DNA of 64,000 nt from NCBI RefSeq assembly GCF_014280075.1, contig NZ_CP047950.1:1054001-1118000 (forward strand). Direction: 5' to 3'. This DNA is from Synechococcus sp. A15-62 (lineage in GTDB: Bacteria > Cyanobacteriota > Cyanobacteriia > PCC-6307 > Cyanobiaceae). The notes under the pieces were generated by a model, which saw only the letters and a list, made by a program, of their open reading frames with translations, made no database searches and was not told the DNA's origin. Of this stretch, positions 28,431-36,980 are shown in pieces. The translations under genes and the position numbers were made by a program. Every line of letters starts with the position of its first letter. Position 1 is the first letter of the stretch.

Positions 28431-29125
28431 TGCAACGCACGGTTTTGCTCACCGGAGCCAGTCGTGGCATCGGACGTTCCATCGCCAGACGGTTGCTCAA
28501 GGATGGTCACCGCCTCAGCCTTGGGCTGCGGGATCCAGAGGCTCTTAGGGGAACAGATCTAGATGGCGAGACGGTGTTGCTTCACACCTACGACGCCAGC
28601 GATCCAGGCAGTGCTGAAACCTGGGTCAGTGCCACCGATCGTCACTGGGGTGGCATCGACACTGTGATTCATTGCGCAGGAATTCTGCATCGAACACCGC
28701 TGTTGTTTGCCGATGGCGAAGAGCAGCAGCTTGATGAACTCTGGGCAATCAACGTGAAGGGGCCCTGGTGGCTTACCCGCGCAGCCTGGTCACACCTGGT
28801 GGCCAGTGGCCATGGACGAATCCAGGTGCTGGTGTCGATGAGTGGCAAGCGAGTTAAAGGTCGAATGGCGGGCTACCCCGTCAGCAAATTCGCCTTGATG
28901 GGGCTTTGTCAGAGTATGCGCAATGAAGGTTGGGACAGGGGGATTCGGGTGACCGCCATCTGTCCCAGTTGGGTCAACACCGATATGGCTCGTGCGGTGA
29001 CGGCCGTTGAATCTGCCGCGATGACCCAACCCGAGGATCTTGCGTCTCTCTCGAGCAGCCTGTTGTCGATGCCCAACGCCGCCGTTCCGTTCGAGTTGGC
29101 GATGAATTGCTCGCTCGAAACCTGA
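28430..29125 (+). CDS. Short-chain dehydrogenase/reductase
   Basis: 231 residues. TGASRGIGRSIARRL at the N-terminus is the NAD(P)-binding loop, HCAG replaces NNAG, and the catalytic Tyr-Lys lies in GYPVSKFALMG. Classical SDR length. The start overlaps the LOG gene stop. It is not closely similar to the SDR at 26031-27002, so local duplication is unlikely. The substrate is unknown. Confidence 0.83.
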   Translation: MQRTVLLTGASRGIGRSIARRLLKDGHRLSLGLRDPEALRGTDLDGETVLLHTYDASDPGSAETWVSATDRHWGGIDTVIHCAGILHRTPLLFADGEEQQLDELWAINVKGPWWLTRAAWSHLVASGHGRIQVLVSMSGKRVKGRMAGYPVSKFALMGLCQSMRNEGWDRGIRVTAICPSWVNTDMARAVTAVESAAMTQPEDLASLSSSLLSMPNAAVPFELAMNCSLET

Positions 29126-29155
29126 ATCTTCCAGTGAGGACGATGTCGCCTTCAG

Positions 29156-29482
29156 ATGATGTCGCTATGGATGACTCAGCGTCCGTGCCTTGCGATGTGT
29201 CTTCTGGCGGCGATTGGCCTGCTGGCTCCACGCCTGGTTTTGGTGTTGATGTGGCTGATCAACAGCAGCTTCGTGCTGCAACCTTTCAGTGCAACCAATG
29301 TACCTAATCCGGTGCTGCCGGTTCTTGGACTCCTGTTTCTCCCCACCACAACCCTCGGCTATTGCTGGGCTGTGTCCTCGTTCGGAGGTGTCTCGTCGTT
29401 CAGTGGCCTGTTGGTGGTGTTGATCGGACTGATCATTGACTTCGGCTTGATCGGTAATGGCCGTGGTGCTGTTCGTCGTTGA
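29156..29482 (+). CDS. Small membrane protein, hypothetical
   Basis: 108 residues with three predicted membrane segments (about residues 13-38, 52-75 and 80-100). It may start at ATG 29156, 29159 or 29171. It sits 30 nt after the SDR gene and overlaps the HIT gene start, so it is part of the same run. This resembles the small YIP-like or TM2-free membrane proteins seen in cyanobacteria, with no assigned function. Confidence 0.6.
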   Translation: MMSLWMTQRPCLAMCLLAAIGLLAPRLVLVLMWLINSSFVLQPFSATNVPNPVLPVLGLLFLPTTTLGYCWAVSSFGGVSSFSGLLVVLIGLIIDFGLIGNGRGAVRR

Positions 29483-29946
29483 AGATCAACCCCGTGGATA
29501 CCTGCGCCATCTGTCAGCTGCATCTCGACCCACAAGCGCAAGAGCGGTATGAGATTCAGCGTTCTGAACTCTGGGTCTTGCGCCATCACCCCGACCCAGC
29601 ACCTCTGCCTGGCTGGCTTCTGTTGGATTCACTGAGGCACTGTTCCGGGCCCATGGATTTCACGGAGGCCGAGGCTTCCGGTTGGGGCAGCGCAATGCGC
29701 GATGCCAGTGATCTCGTGAAACAGATCACCGGATGCGAACGCGTGTATGCCATTGCCTTCGGTGAGGGAGCCCAGCACCTTCATCTGCATCTCATTCCGC
29801 GCCATCTGAATGATCCGGCCTCGAAGGCCTGGGCGGTTGCAGACTTGTACCGGGCGATGGATCGTGGGGATCGAGCCGCTGCCGATCCTGATGCTGTGGC
29901 CGCGATGGTTCAACGCTGCCGTGCGTTGATCAGCGTTCCGGATTGA
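29479..29946 (+). CDS. HIT-superfamily hydrolase/transferase
   Basis: 155 residues. The histidine triad appears as QHLHLHLIPR. The N-terminal CAICQL resembles the zinc-binding cysteines seen in some HIT proteins. Likely activity is nucleotidyl hydrolysis (for example Ap4A- or AMP-conjugate type). TTG 29479 overlaps the upstream stop; GTG 29494 is an alternative. The 3' end overlaps the convergent 140-residue gene by 17 nt. Confidence 0.78.
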   Translation: MKINPVDTCAICQLHLDPQAQERYEIQRSELWVLRHHPDPAPLPGWLLLDSLRHCSGPMDFTEAEASGWGSAMRDASDLVKQITGCERVYAIAFGEGAQHLHLHLIPRHLNDPASKAWAVADLYRAMDRGDRAAADPDAVAAMVQRCRALISVPD

Positions 29947-30352
29947 AACGTTTGTGTGTCTTGGTGCTGTTGGCGCCTTGCTTGAAATTGCCCAAGGGCC
30001 AGCCGAGGTGCCTGAGATGCTTCACCGTGTTCTGCGATGCGGTGAAGCAGTTTTCGCTGTAACTGCTGGCAATTCCGATCTCTTTGAGGGTGAGCAGCAG
30101 CAACCTTTGCTCCCGGCGTGTGCCCCGCCGGCTCGCGAGCAGCACGAAGTCGCGTTCGTGAAGTTGTTCGGTGATCGAATCGATGTTGTCGGAATAACCC
30201 AAGGAGAGGGTCTGATCAATGGCGCGATAGGCGGTGTAAATCCGTCCCTCAGGATTGGTCTCAAGGGTTTGAACCCTTTCGCTCAGGGCGATTACGGCGT
30301 CCATCACCGGTGCTTGAAGCGCCTGCTCGATCTGTTCAAGCTGCACGATCAC
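29930..30352 (-). CDS. Unknown 140-residue protein, second gene of an RHH operon
   Basis: 140 residues. The first third is helical and acidic (QLEQIEQALQAPVMDAVIAL), and the C-terminus is Lys/Arg-rich (KTHKRFNPER). No domain is recognised. Its ATG overlaps the stop of the ribbon-helix-helix gene by 4 nt (ATGA), so the two are translationally coupled. That layout recalls antitoxin-toxin pairs or a regulator with its partner, but there is no toxin motif visible, so the function remains open. Confidence 0.6.
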   Translation of the reverse strand: MIVQLEQIEQALQAPVMDAVIALSERVQTLETNPEGRIYTAYRAIDQTLSLGYSDNIDSITEQLHERDFVLLASRRGTRREQRLLLLTLKEIGIASSYSENCFTASQNTVKHLRHLGWPLGNFKQGANSTKTHKRFNPER

Positions 30353-30585
30353 AACCCTCCCACGGCCAAACGTTCATCACAGGCAGCCTCGTAGGCGCGG
30401 ATGGCTGCGCTTGGAATAGAGCCATTGCTCTTGAGTTGGCGCACCGAGAGCTCCACGCACTGGAGCACAACACTGGTGAGCTCACGACCTTCACACAGGG
30501 CCCAGCCGCGAAGCAACACATGAAGGCTCGGGGGTACGGAGACCGTGAGCTTGACCTGGGTCTCGCGGGTTGAAGTTTTGATCAT
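30349..30585 (-). CDS. Ribbon-helix-helix (CopG/MetJ-type) DNA-binding protein
   Basis: 78 residues. The pattern TQVKLTVSVPPSLHVLLRGW followed by GRELTSVVLQCVELSVRQL fits a beta strand plus two helices of the RHH fold, as in CopG/ParD-type repressors. The last 25 residues form an extra acidic helix that could bind a partner. A perfect dyad AGTAGC-N6-GCTACT lies 29 nt upstream of the start (30614-30631), a good candidate operator for autoregulation. The operon partner follows with a 4-nt overlap. Confidence 0.65.
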   Translation of the reverse strand: MIKTSTRETQVKLTVSVPPSLHVLLRGWALCEGRELTSVVLQCVELSVRQLKSNGSIPSAAIRAYEAACDERLAVGGL

Positions 30586-30907
30586 GGCCCGTTTGCTGCC
30601 AGAGCATCTCCAAAGTAGCTCACTGGCTACTGCTAGGCAACTGCTGAGTAGCTGCTGAGTGTCTTAGGGGCTTCTTCGTGGTTGCTTGGCAGTGGTTCTG
30701 CGCATTGCTGAGTGCTGGATCAGTGAGCCCTGTTGATTCGGTCGCGGTTGTTATGTCTTTGTGTCGTCAATCCAGCCATTCATGGAATGCCACGTCTTGC
30801 TCTCTAGGTGATTCGAGGTGGTGAGGTTTCTCTGCCTGGCTGCAGAGCCTTTGATGCAGATATTGCATGAATATGGATAAAATGGAGCCATAGAAACATC
30901 GGCTTCG
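30586..30907. promoter_or_regulatory. Divergent promoter region between two RHH genes, with dyad and direct repeats
   Basis: This 322-nt spacer separates two ribbon-helix-helix genes transcribed away from each other. It holds a perfect dyad AGTAGC-tcactg-GCTACT (30614-30631) and three copies of TGCTGAGT (30642-30649, 30653-30660, 30706-30713), the first two exactly one helical turn apart. The right half becomes A/T-rich, with ATATGGATAAAATG at about 30871-30884 as a possible -10 region for the rightward gene. No ORF of its own is convincing. Confidence 0.55.
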
Positions 30908-31303
30908 ATGGGTACTGCTTCTGTTCAGGCTGACAAGGTGGTCAACGTCAGAATGTCTGAATCGGAGCACACTCTGTTGAAGGCCTATTGCGCTTCGTTG
31001 AACCGCAGCATGCAAGATGTGCTTCGTGATTTCGCGTTAATGCAAATCCAAAAGCAACGCTTTTGTTGCCGGCTTGTGCGCTCCCTGATGGATGAGCATG
31101 GGATCGAACAAGACCCCAGAGTTGGCAAGCCTTGCTTTGGTTATTCCTGTTATTACTGCCGCCATGCAGAGGCATGCACGGCTGGAGAGACTGATCTGCT
31201 TTATGTCCCCCGCCAGGAGATCCGTGAACTGGTTGCTGAGGAGTCGTCCTACATTTTCGACTTCGATGGCAGCAGTATCGAGCCCCCGAACCAAGCTGGT
31301 TGA
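30908..31303 (+). CDS. Ribbon-helix-helix protein with Cys4 cluster
   Basis: 131 residues. An RHH-like N-terminus (KVVNVRMSESEHTLLKAY then LNRSMQDVLRDFALMQI, about residues 10-47) is followed by a C-terminal part with Cys76-x4-Cys81-x2-Cys84-x5-Cys90 (CFGYSCYYCRHAEAC), a probable zinc or iron-sulfur site, plus Cys53-Cys54. A DNA-binding domain plus a metal cluster suggests a metal- or redox-responsive repressor. It is divergent from the RHH operon at 29930-30585. Confidence 0.62.
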   Translation: MGTASVQADKVVNVRMSESEHTLLKAYCASLNRSMQDVLRDFALMQIQKQRFCCRLVRSLMDEHGIEQDPRVGKPCFGYSCYYCRHAEACTAGETDLLYVPRQEIRELVAEESSYIFDFDGSSIEPPNQAG

Positions 31304-31720
31304 TCGAGTTTCGACCCGCCAATCACTTCACCTACTGAGGAACGAGCCTTCGAGTCAGGGGTTCGATTGAGGCGCTCCTGGAAGGAATCACTTCGAGTCT
31401 TGGTTGCAATTTGTGGAAGTCGAGAAATCTGACCACTACCCCTTCAAAAATCCGGACGATTCGGCTCATAGTGATCTTGCCAAGTCGCTAATCGGGCTTG
31501 GAAGCCGGACAGAGCGATGTCCGGCGCCTTGGTGTTTGACTCCTGCCCAAGCAGGAGTCAAATCCATTTCTTTCTTAAGAAATCTGGTTGTGTATCCTCT
31601 TGAACGGATTCGTGCGTCAATGTATCGACGTGGTCGAATCGCTCCGGTGATGCATCACCGTCGGCCACACAACATTCCCTGATTTCAAGACGAACGACCG
31701 TCAAGTTCGTAGGTTTAAAA
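31304..31720. other. Gene-free interval with two strong hairpins
   Basis: No convincing gene in about 417 nt between the RHH/Cys protein and the tRNA. A 92-codon plus-strand frame (31404-31682) exists but encloses both hairpins and has no protein-like features. The hairpins at 31504-31525 and 31535-31562 are the only clear structures. Confidence 0.5.
31504..31562. other. Pair of adjacent perfect hairpins, possible terminator or small RNA
   Basis: GCCGGACA-gagcga-TGTCCGGC (31504-31525) is followed 9 nt later by TTTGACTCCTGC-ccaa-GCAGGAGTCAAA (31535-31562), a 12-bp perfect stem with a 4-nt loop. TCCATTTCTTTCTT follows, loosely U-rich, so rightward termination is possible. Both strands can fold equally, so direction is not fixed. 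Confidence 0.55.
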
Positions 31721-31807
31721 CGGAGAGGGTGGGATTCGAACCCACGGTGCCCGTTAAGACACGCTGGTTTTCAAGACCAGAGCCATAAACCACTCGACCA
31801 CCTCTCC
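31721..31807 (-). tRNA. tRNA-Ser (UGA)
   Basis: On the minus strand an acceptor stem GGAGAGG/CCTCTCC, a long variable arm, the T loop GGTTCGAATCC and the anticodon arm CTGGT-CTTGAAA-ACCAG give anticodon TGA, decoding UCA as serine. 87 nt including discriminator G; no CCA is encoded. It lies downstream of nrdJ on the same strand. Confidence 0.95.
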
Positions 31808-31818
31808 AGAGGGTGTCA

Positions 31819-31836
31819 GGTGTCCCGCAGGACACC
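31819..31836 (-). terminator. Hairpin between nrdJ and tRNA-Ser
   Basis: GGTGTCC-cgca-GGACACC is a perfect 7-bp hairpin. A second GGGTGTC at 31811-31817 can compete for the same GACACCC arm, giving two alternative folds. There is no T run after it on the minus strand, so it may serve 3' end processing or stability of nrdJ mRNA rather than termination. Confidence 0.4.
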
Positions 31837-31865
31837 CAACAACTGTATCGGGACGTGCTCCCAGT

Positions 31866-34196
31866 TCAGTTTTCCGGCTTAGCCAGAGGCAGCAGGCACT
31901 TATCGGAATCACAACCAGCGGGGCCGGCTTCCGTCAGCTCACCCTGGTCGTAACGCTGCAGTGCTTCGAAGAAATCACTGCTGACGCGACGCTTCACCAC
32001 AGCCGATTGCAGCTCCTCATAGGTGGCTGCATCGATCGGCTCAAAGGGCAGGCGCGGGAAGGTGGCGTTGGCATCGAAGCGGGCCAGAAGTGCCGCTGAG
32101 ATGTAGCCCTCGCCCTTCTCCATGGCCTGATGCAGAGCATCAGCCAAGGGTTCGATTTCGTGCTCGCGGAATTCGATGGTGGCTGAGGTGTTGTGGGCGG
32201 TGTAATGCCGCTGAACCTGCATGTAGAAATCGAATTGCGCCATTGCACTGAAGCCGTTGATGTCAACGGCATCAGCTCCGGGCAGGTTGGCCCAGCTCAC
32301 CTCGGTGGGAATCTCAACCAGCCATTCGGTGCAGCGGGGATCGAAGGGGTCATTCAGCAGACGACCTTCCTCATCCTTGTCGGACTGGGAGGGAACGATG
32401 GTGTAGCCGTAGTCCATGCAGGCCATGGCCACGGGGTCGTTCTTGCGGAAGGTGATCCGGCGAATGAAGCGCTGAGCTTTCGGCGGATGCCAGCCGGGGG
32501 CAGCTCCGGTGAGCAGGCTCTTAGTGCCTGCAGGCTGCACGGTTGTGCAGCGGTTGGGACGACGCAGGCCATGGCGGTCGCAGTAGTCCCAGACCGTTTG
32601 ATTGACGATCTCCTTCCAACGGCTCAGGTAAGCGGCTTCCTGCTCCTTGAAGCGCAGGCCTTCCTCGGTGTCAGGCCGGCCGGCCTCCCACCAGCTCAGC
32701 CATTCCGTACCGAAGGCATGGACGAAGAAGTCGAACAAACCGGTGAAGCTGACGCCCACGATCGGATCCCACTCACGGCTCTGGCGGTAGCGCTCAACCT
32801 CGAAGCGATGGTTGAGCAGACAAGCAACCGAGAGAGCACCTGCTCGGAATGCATCGGCCTGGCCTTCCTCGTCGCTGGGGTCGATCTGGTTGAGGTGCAC
32901 CTCGGCCAGATTGCAGTGGAAGTCGGCACCCAGGATCTCGCCGCAGGGATTCAAGCCATAACGGCTGAGGCGATGCTCCAGCTCATCAGCTCCGATGGGG
33001 CCATGGTTGTCGGACAACCAACGACCTGCTTCCTCACGCCCCTGATCGCAGTAGATCTCAATGAATTCCGTTCGCAGCTCAGGGGTGGTGAGCAGATCGG
33101 CATTGGAGCGAGCGATCGCTTCGGGAGCGAACTGAATGGCACCTTCACCGGAGTGGAACTGCTTGGTCACCGCTGCGTGCACAACGTCCTTGCTGGGACG
33201 GGTGTGATACACGCGGGTGTGGTTGGCCATCCGCAGCGCATCACGCTCAGGGTCGATCCTCCAGTTGCCCTCCTCGTCTTGTTGCCAGAGGTTGTCCTTG
33301 GAGGATGCAGCAGCCTGGTCGTCCGAAGCGAACTGGCGCATGCCGGCGCTACGACGGATGTTTCCGGCCACGATCGTGACGGCGGCTTCGTCGATCAGCA
33401 GGCAGCACTCCACTGAGGTGAGCCGACGCCCCTGGGCCTTGTTCAGCAGTCGAGCAACGCGCCCGTAGAGATCCTTCAGTTTGACGGGGTTGGCCATGCC
33501 ACCGAAACCCTTCAGCGTTTCCCCAACGGGACGCACATCGCTTAGGTCTACTTCGATCTGAATGGGACCGCCGTTGAACCGTTCATCGCTGCTGAGCTCG
33601 AGCATCAGCTGGTAGCTGTCCACCCAGCCACGGCGGGTGTCACCCACCTTGATGGTCACCTTGTTGCCATCAATGCTGTGGGTGCAGTCGTCCTGGCGCT
33701 CAGCCGCAGGAGTAATGCCGATTTCGCTGACGCTGAGAACTTCAAAGCTGTTGCGCACCACCGGAAGCCGGTCGATCAGGTGCGGCTCGATGATGGCCCC
33801 GGTGCCGCAGCCCATCATCGCCAGGTCCATCATCAGACCGAAAGCCTGCCAATCCACCAGGTTGGTGGACGTGCAGTTGTAGGAGCCCGAGAAATTTTCG
33901 GGCTGTTCGATCCAGCGGGTGCCACCGATCCAGAGCCAGCGGCCTGAGGGGAGAGCTTTTTTCTCGGCCTGCATGCGAGCCAGCAGGGCTACTTCCGCAT
34001 CGCTCAGGTTGCCCAACTGACGCAGGCCTTCCAGGTTCCGCGCACTCACCTGACTCCAGCTCTCACGGCCACTGGGGGTTTTGCGGCTGTAGGTGCGATA
34101 GAAGACCGGGTTGGCAGCAGGAGCGGTTGCGGGGAAGTCGCCGAACCCGGCGACAGCTCCCGCAGAGGTCTCCACACGATTTGGAGTAAGGGTCAC
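31866..34196 (-). CDS. nrdJ: Adenosylcobalamin-dependent (class II) ribonucleoside-triphosphate reductase
   Basis: 776 residues from GTG 34196. It contains the substrate-binding FSGSYNCTSTN, the ribonucleotide reductase loop with NPCGEI (about 417-422), QPAGTKSLLTGA and a C-terminal redox pair CDSDKC (about 764-769). It makes deoxyribonucleotides using vitamin B12 without oxygen-dependent radical generation, which suits iron-poor marine habitats. No intein or intron interrupts it. The frame extends to 34256, but GTG 34196 gives the usual N-terminus (TLTPNRVETSAG). No cobalamin riboswitch was seen upstream. Confidence 0.93.
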   Translation of the reverse strand: MTLTPNRVETSAGAVAGFGDFPATAPAANPVFYRTYSRKTPSGRESWSQVSARNLEGLRQLGNLSDAEVALLARMQAEKKALPSGRWLWIGGTRWIEQPENFSGSYNCTSTNLVDWQAFGLMMDLAMMGCGTGAIIEPHLIDRLPVVRNSFEVLSVSEIGITPAAERQDDCTHSIDGNKVTIKVGDTRRGWVDSYQLMLELSSDERFNGGPIQIEVDLSDVRPVGETLKGFGGMANPVKLKDLYGRVARLLNKAQGRRLTSVECCLLIDEAAVTIVAGNIRRSAGMRQFASDDQAAASSKDNLWQQDEEGNWRIDPERDALRMANHTRVYHTRPSKDVVHAAVTKQFHSGEGAIQFAPEAIARSNADLLTTPELRTEFIEIYCDQGREEAGRWLSDNHGPIGADELEHRLSRYGLNPCGEILGADFHCNLAEVHLNQIDPSDEEGQADAFRAGALSVACLLNHRFEVERYRQSREWDPIVGVSFTGLFDFFVHAFGTEWLSWWEAGRPDTEEGLRFKEQEAAYLSRWKEIVNQTVWDYCDRHGLRRPNRCTTVQPAGTKSLLTGAAPGWHPPKAQRFIRRITFRKNDPVAMACMDYGYTIVPSQSDKDEEGRLLNDPFDPRCTEWLVEIPTEVSWANLPGADAVDINGFSAMAQFDFYMQVQRHYTAHNTSATIEFREHEIEPLADALHQAMEKGEGYISAALLARFDANATFPRLPFEPIDAATYEELQSAVVKRRVSSDFFEALQRYDQGELTEAGPAGCDSDKCLLPLAKPEN

Positions 34197-34314
34197 GTGC
34201 GGTGCTGGGGCAAAGGACAAGTATCGAAACCCTAACGCCACAGATGGGGGTAGCAAGGTCTCTTTACCACCATCAACAGTGTCCCGTTCAAACTGAGCCC
34301 TGAATTGGCAGCGA

Positions 34315-34995
34315 ATGATGCAGCGGCGGCTGGAGCCTGAGTTGATGAACGGCGATGCACAGGTGCAGGCCTATGCCGCTGCCGACTTCAGTGCCGGCGA
34401 TCAAGCCACCCTTGAGGCGATCCAGCAGCTTCTCTTCACCACATCACCGTTGCCGGCCGATCCACTGCTGGTGGATCTGGGTTGTGGGCCGGGAAACATC
34501 ACGCTTCGGCTGGCCGAACTCTTCCCCAGGGCTCGAATCATCGGCATCGACGGTGCCGAATCGATGCTGGCTCTGGCCCGGGGGCGAGCGCAGCAACAGC
34601 AACTGGAGATCTCATTCCTCTGTCAGACCCTTCAGGAGGTTCTGGAAGGTCCTCTTCTTGGCCAGGCCGATCTGATCGTCAGCAACAGCCTGTTGCATCA
34701 CCTTCACCAACCCGATCTGCTCTGGACGGTCAGCCGAGCCCTGGCAGCACCTGGGTGTCGCGCCTTGCATCGGGATCTGCGGCGTCCGGCCTCCGACGCT
34801 GAGCTTGAACAGCTGCGTCTCAAACACCTGCCATCGGCGCCAGAGGTGTTGCAGCACGACTTCGCTGCCTCGCTGGCGGCGGCCTTTGAGCCTCATGAGG
34901 TGACTGCCGAGCTCCACAGGCTTGGGCTCAACCAATTGAGGGTGTCGGCGGAAGACGACCGTTATCTGGTGGTGTCAGGCTTGGTGAAGTCCTGA
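34315..34995 (+). CDS. Class I SAM-dependent methyltransferase
   Basis: 226 residues. Motif I LLVDLGCGPGNITLRLAE, the acidic residue after strand beta-2 (IIGIDGAESML) and post-I motif DLIVSNSLLHHL are present. The substrate is unknown; small-molecule methyltransferases of the UbiE/SmtA type are the nearest look. Two ATG codons (34315, 34318) are possible starts. It is divergent from nrdJ, with 118 nt between them, and prfC starts 6 nt after its stop. Confidence 0.8.
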   Translation: MMQRRLEPELMNGDAQVQAYAAADFSAGDQATLEAIQQLLFTTSPLPADPLLVDLGCGPGNITLRLAELFPRARIIGIDGAESMLALARGRAQQQQLEISFLCQTLQEVLEGPLLGQADLIVSNSLLHHLHQPDLLWTVSRALAAPGCRALHRDLRRPASDAELEQLRLKHLPSAPEVLQHDFAASLAAAFEPHEVTAELHRLGLNQLRVSAEDDRYLVVSGLVKS

Positions 34996-35001
34996 AATCC
35001 G

Positions 35002-36648
35002 ATGAGCGGCAGTCAAGCGACCACTGATGGTGATCTAGCCCAGGTTCTGGCCTCTGAGGTGGATCGCCGTCGCAACTTTGCGATCATTTCCCACCCCGAC
35101 GCGGGAAAGACGACACTCACCGAGAAGTTGCTGCTTTACGGGGGTGCTATTCAGCAGGCCGGTGCGGTGAAAGCCCGCGGTGAGCAGCGCAAGGTGACCT
35201 CCGACTGGATGGAGCTTGAGAAGCAGCGAGGCATTTCGATCACCTCAACGGTGCTGCAGTTCGATTACGACGCCACCACGATCAATCTCCTGGACACACC
35301 AGGGCACCAGGATTTTTCCGAAGACACCTATCGAACGCTGGCAGCTGCGGACAACGCCGTGATGCTGGAAGACGCTGCTAAGGGATTGGAGCCTCAGACC
35401 CGGAAGCTGTTCGAGGTCTGCCGCATGCGCCAGATCCCGATTTTCACCTTCATCAACAAGATGGACCGCCCGGGGCGGGAACCGCTCACCCTGCTCGATG
35501 AAATCGAGTCGGAGCTCGGCCTCACCCCCTGGGCTGTGAACTGGCCGATCGGCAGTGGCGAGCAATTCCGCGGCGTGATCGACCGTCGTAGCAAGGAAGT
35601 GGTTCTGTTCAGCCGTGCAGAACGCGGAAAGCAGGCCAGTGAGCAACGCCTCTCCCTGGACGACCCTGCCCTGCGGGAGTTGGTGGAAGAGGACCTTCTG
35701 GATCTGGCCGTTGAAGAAATGGAGTTTCTGGAGGCTGCTGGCGCCGAGCTGGACATCGAGATGGTTCATGCCGGTGAGCTCACCCCGGTGTTCTTCGGCT
35801 CGGCGATGACCAACTTCGGGGTGCGTCCCTTCCTTGATGCCTTCCTTGAGATGGCGCAACGGCCGATCGCCCGATCCAGCAGCGAAGGTCTGGTGGACCC
35901 GTTGCGTGAAGGGTTCAGCGGCTTCGTGTTCAAGCTTCAGGCCAACATGGATCCCCGGCACCGCGACCGGGTGGCCTTCGTCCGTGTCTGCAGCGGCCGC
36001 TTTGAAAAAGACATGACGGTGAAGCACGCCCGCACCGGCAAAGCAATCCGTCTTTCCCGTCCTCAAAAGCTGTTCGGTCAAGACCGAGCCGTGGTGGAAG
36101 ACGCCTATCCCGGTGATGTGATCGGTCTCAACAACCCCGGCATGTTTTCCATTGGCGACACGCTTTATGTGGGTTCGAAAGTGGAATACGAAGGCATTCC
36201 CTGTTTCAGTCCAGAGATTTTCAGTTGGCTGCGCAACCCCAACCCTTCAGCGTTCAAGAACTTCCGCAAAGGGGTGAACGAGCTGCGGGAAGAGGGGGCT
36301 GTGCAGATCCTTTATGACACTGACGAGAGCAAGCGGGATCCAATTCTTGCGGCCGTTGGGCAACTCCAGCTTGAGGTGGTGCAGCACCGGCTTGAAAACG
36401 AATATGGCGTTGAAACCCGCCTTGAGCCAATGGGTTTCCAGGTTGCCCGTTGGATCAGCGGCGGCTGGGCTGATCTTGAGAAGGTCGGCCGGATCTTCAA
36501 TTGCAAAACCGTGCGTGATGCCTGGAATCGGCCTGTGCTGTTGTTCAAAAACGAGTGGAATCTCAACCAGCTTCGGGAGGACCACCCCGACCTTGAACTC
36601 AGCAGTGTTGCCCCGGTGGTGAGTGGAGTGGAGCCGATCAGTCTCTGA
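35002..36648 (+). CDS. prfC: Peptide chain release factor 3
   Basis: 548 residues. G1 HPDAGKTT (31-38), RGISITST (switch I), DTPGHQDF (about 97-104) and NKMD (about 151-154) are intact, and the middle and C-terminal domains match RF3 rather than EF-G. It removes RF1 and RF2 from the ribosome after termination. Only 6 nt separate it from the methyltransferase. Confidence 0.94.
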   Translation: MSGSQATTDGDLAQVLASEVDRRRNFAIISHPDAGKTTLTEKLLLYGGAIQQAGAVKARGEQRKVTSDWMELEKQRGISITSTVLQFDYDATTINLLDTPGHQDFSEDTYRTLAAADNAVMLEDAAKGLEPQTRKLFEVCRMRQIPIFTFINKMDRPGREPLTLLDEIESELGLTPWAVNWPIGSGEQFRGVIDRRSKEVVLFSRAERGKQASEQRLSLDDPALRELVEEDLLDLAVEEMEFLEAAGAELDIEMVHAGELTPVFFGSAMTNFGVRPFLDAFLEMAQRPIARSSSEGLVDPLREGFSGFVFKLQANMDPRHRDRVAFVRVCSGRFEKDMTVKHARTGKAIRLSRPQKLFGQDRAVVEDAYPGDVIGLNNPGMFSIGDTLYVGSKVEYEGIPCFSPEIFSWLRNPNPSAFKNFRKGVNELREEGAVQILYDTDESKRDPILAAVGQLQLEVVQHRLENEYGVETRLEPMGFQVARWISGGWADLEKVGRIFNCKTVRDAWNRPVLLFKNEWNLNQLREDHPDLELSSVAPVVSGVEPISL

Positions 36649-36717
36649 ACCGGGCGGATCACCCCATCCACACCTCCACGGCTGTCTCGCCAGAATCCTG
36701 TGGAGCCTCCAACTTCC

Positions 36718-36939
36718 GTGAGTACGTTCTGGCTGCTGAGGAACAACGCTGACGGCGGCACCGAATACGTGTGCTTCCGCGGCGATGATGAATCAGTGGA
36801 AATGCTGGAGGGTTACCACCTTCCTCCGCAGATGCCGTTGATCAAACGGCGCTCGTGGATGAACCGGGTGGATGCCATCAGCTGCCGCAGCCGGCTTGAG
36901 CGGAGCGAGGGTTTTCGTCACGGTGCACCCCTCTTCTGA
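36718..36939 (+). CDS. Small conserved-looking protein, hypothetical
   Basis: 73 residues from GTG 36718, with a protein-like N-terminal half (STFWLLRNNADGGTEYVCF) containing an aromatic-rich strand. It could start further upstream at 36700. No domain is recognised. It lies between prfC and the CPP1-like gene in the same direction. Confidence 0.55.
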   Translation: MSTFWLLRNNADGGTEYVCFRGDDESVEMLEGYHLPPQMPLIKRRSWMNRVDAISCRSRLERSEGFRHGAPLF

Positions 36940-36980
36940 ACAGGCCCCGATACGCTCTTCAAAGGAACCCGATCGACGCA

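Noticed and set aside
31404-31682. 92-codon plus-strand frame
   Set aside because: Its sequence is dominated by two perfect hairpins, which explain the DNA better than a protein.
29930-31720. Genomic island or prophage remnant
   Set aside because: No integrase, transposase or direct repeats at the ends were seen. The nearby tRNA-Ser alone is not enough to claim an integration site.
34197-34314. Cobalamin riboswitch upstream of nrdJ
   Set aside because: The 118-nt gap is too short and lacks the conserved B12-box sequence.
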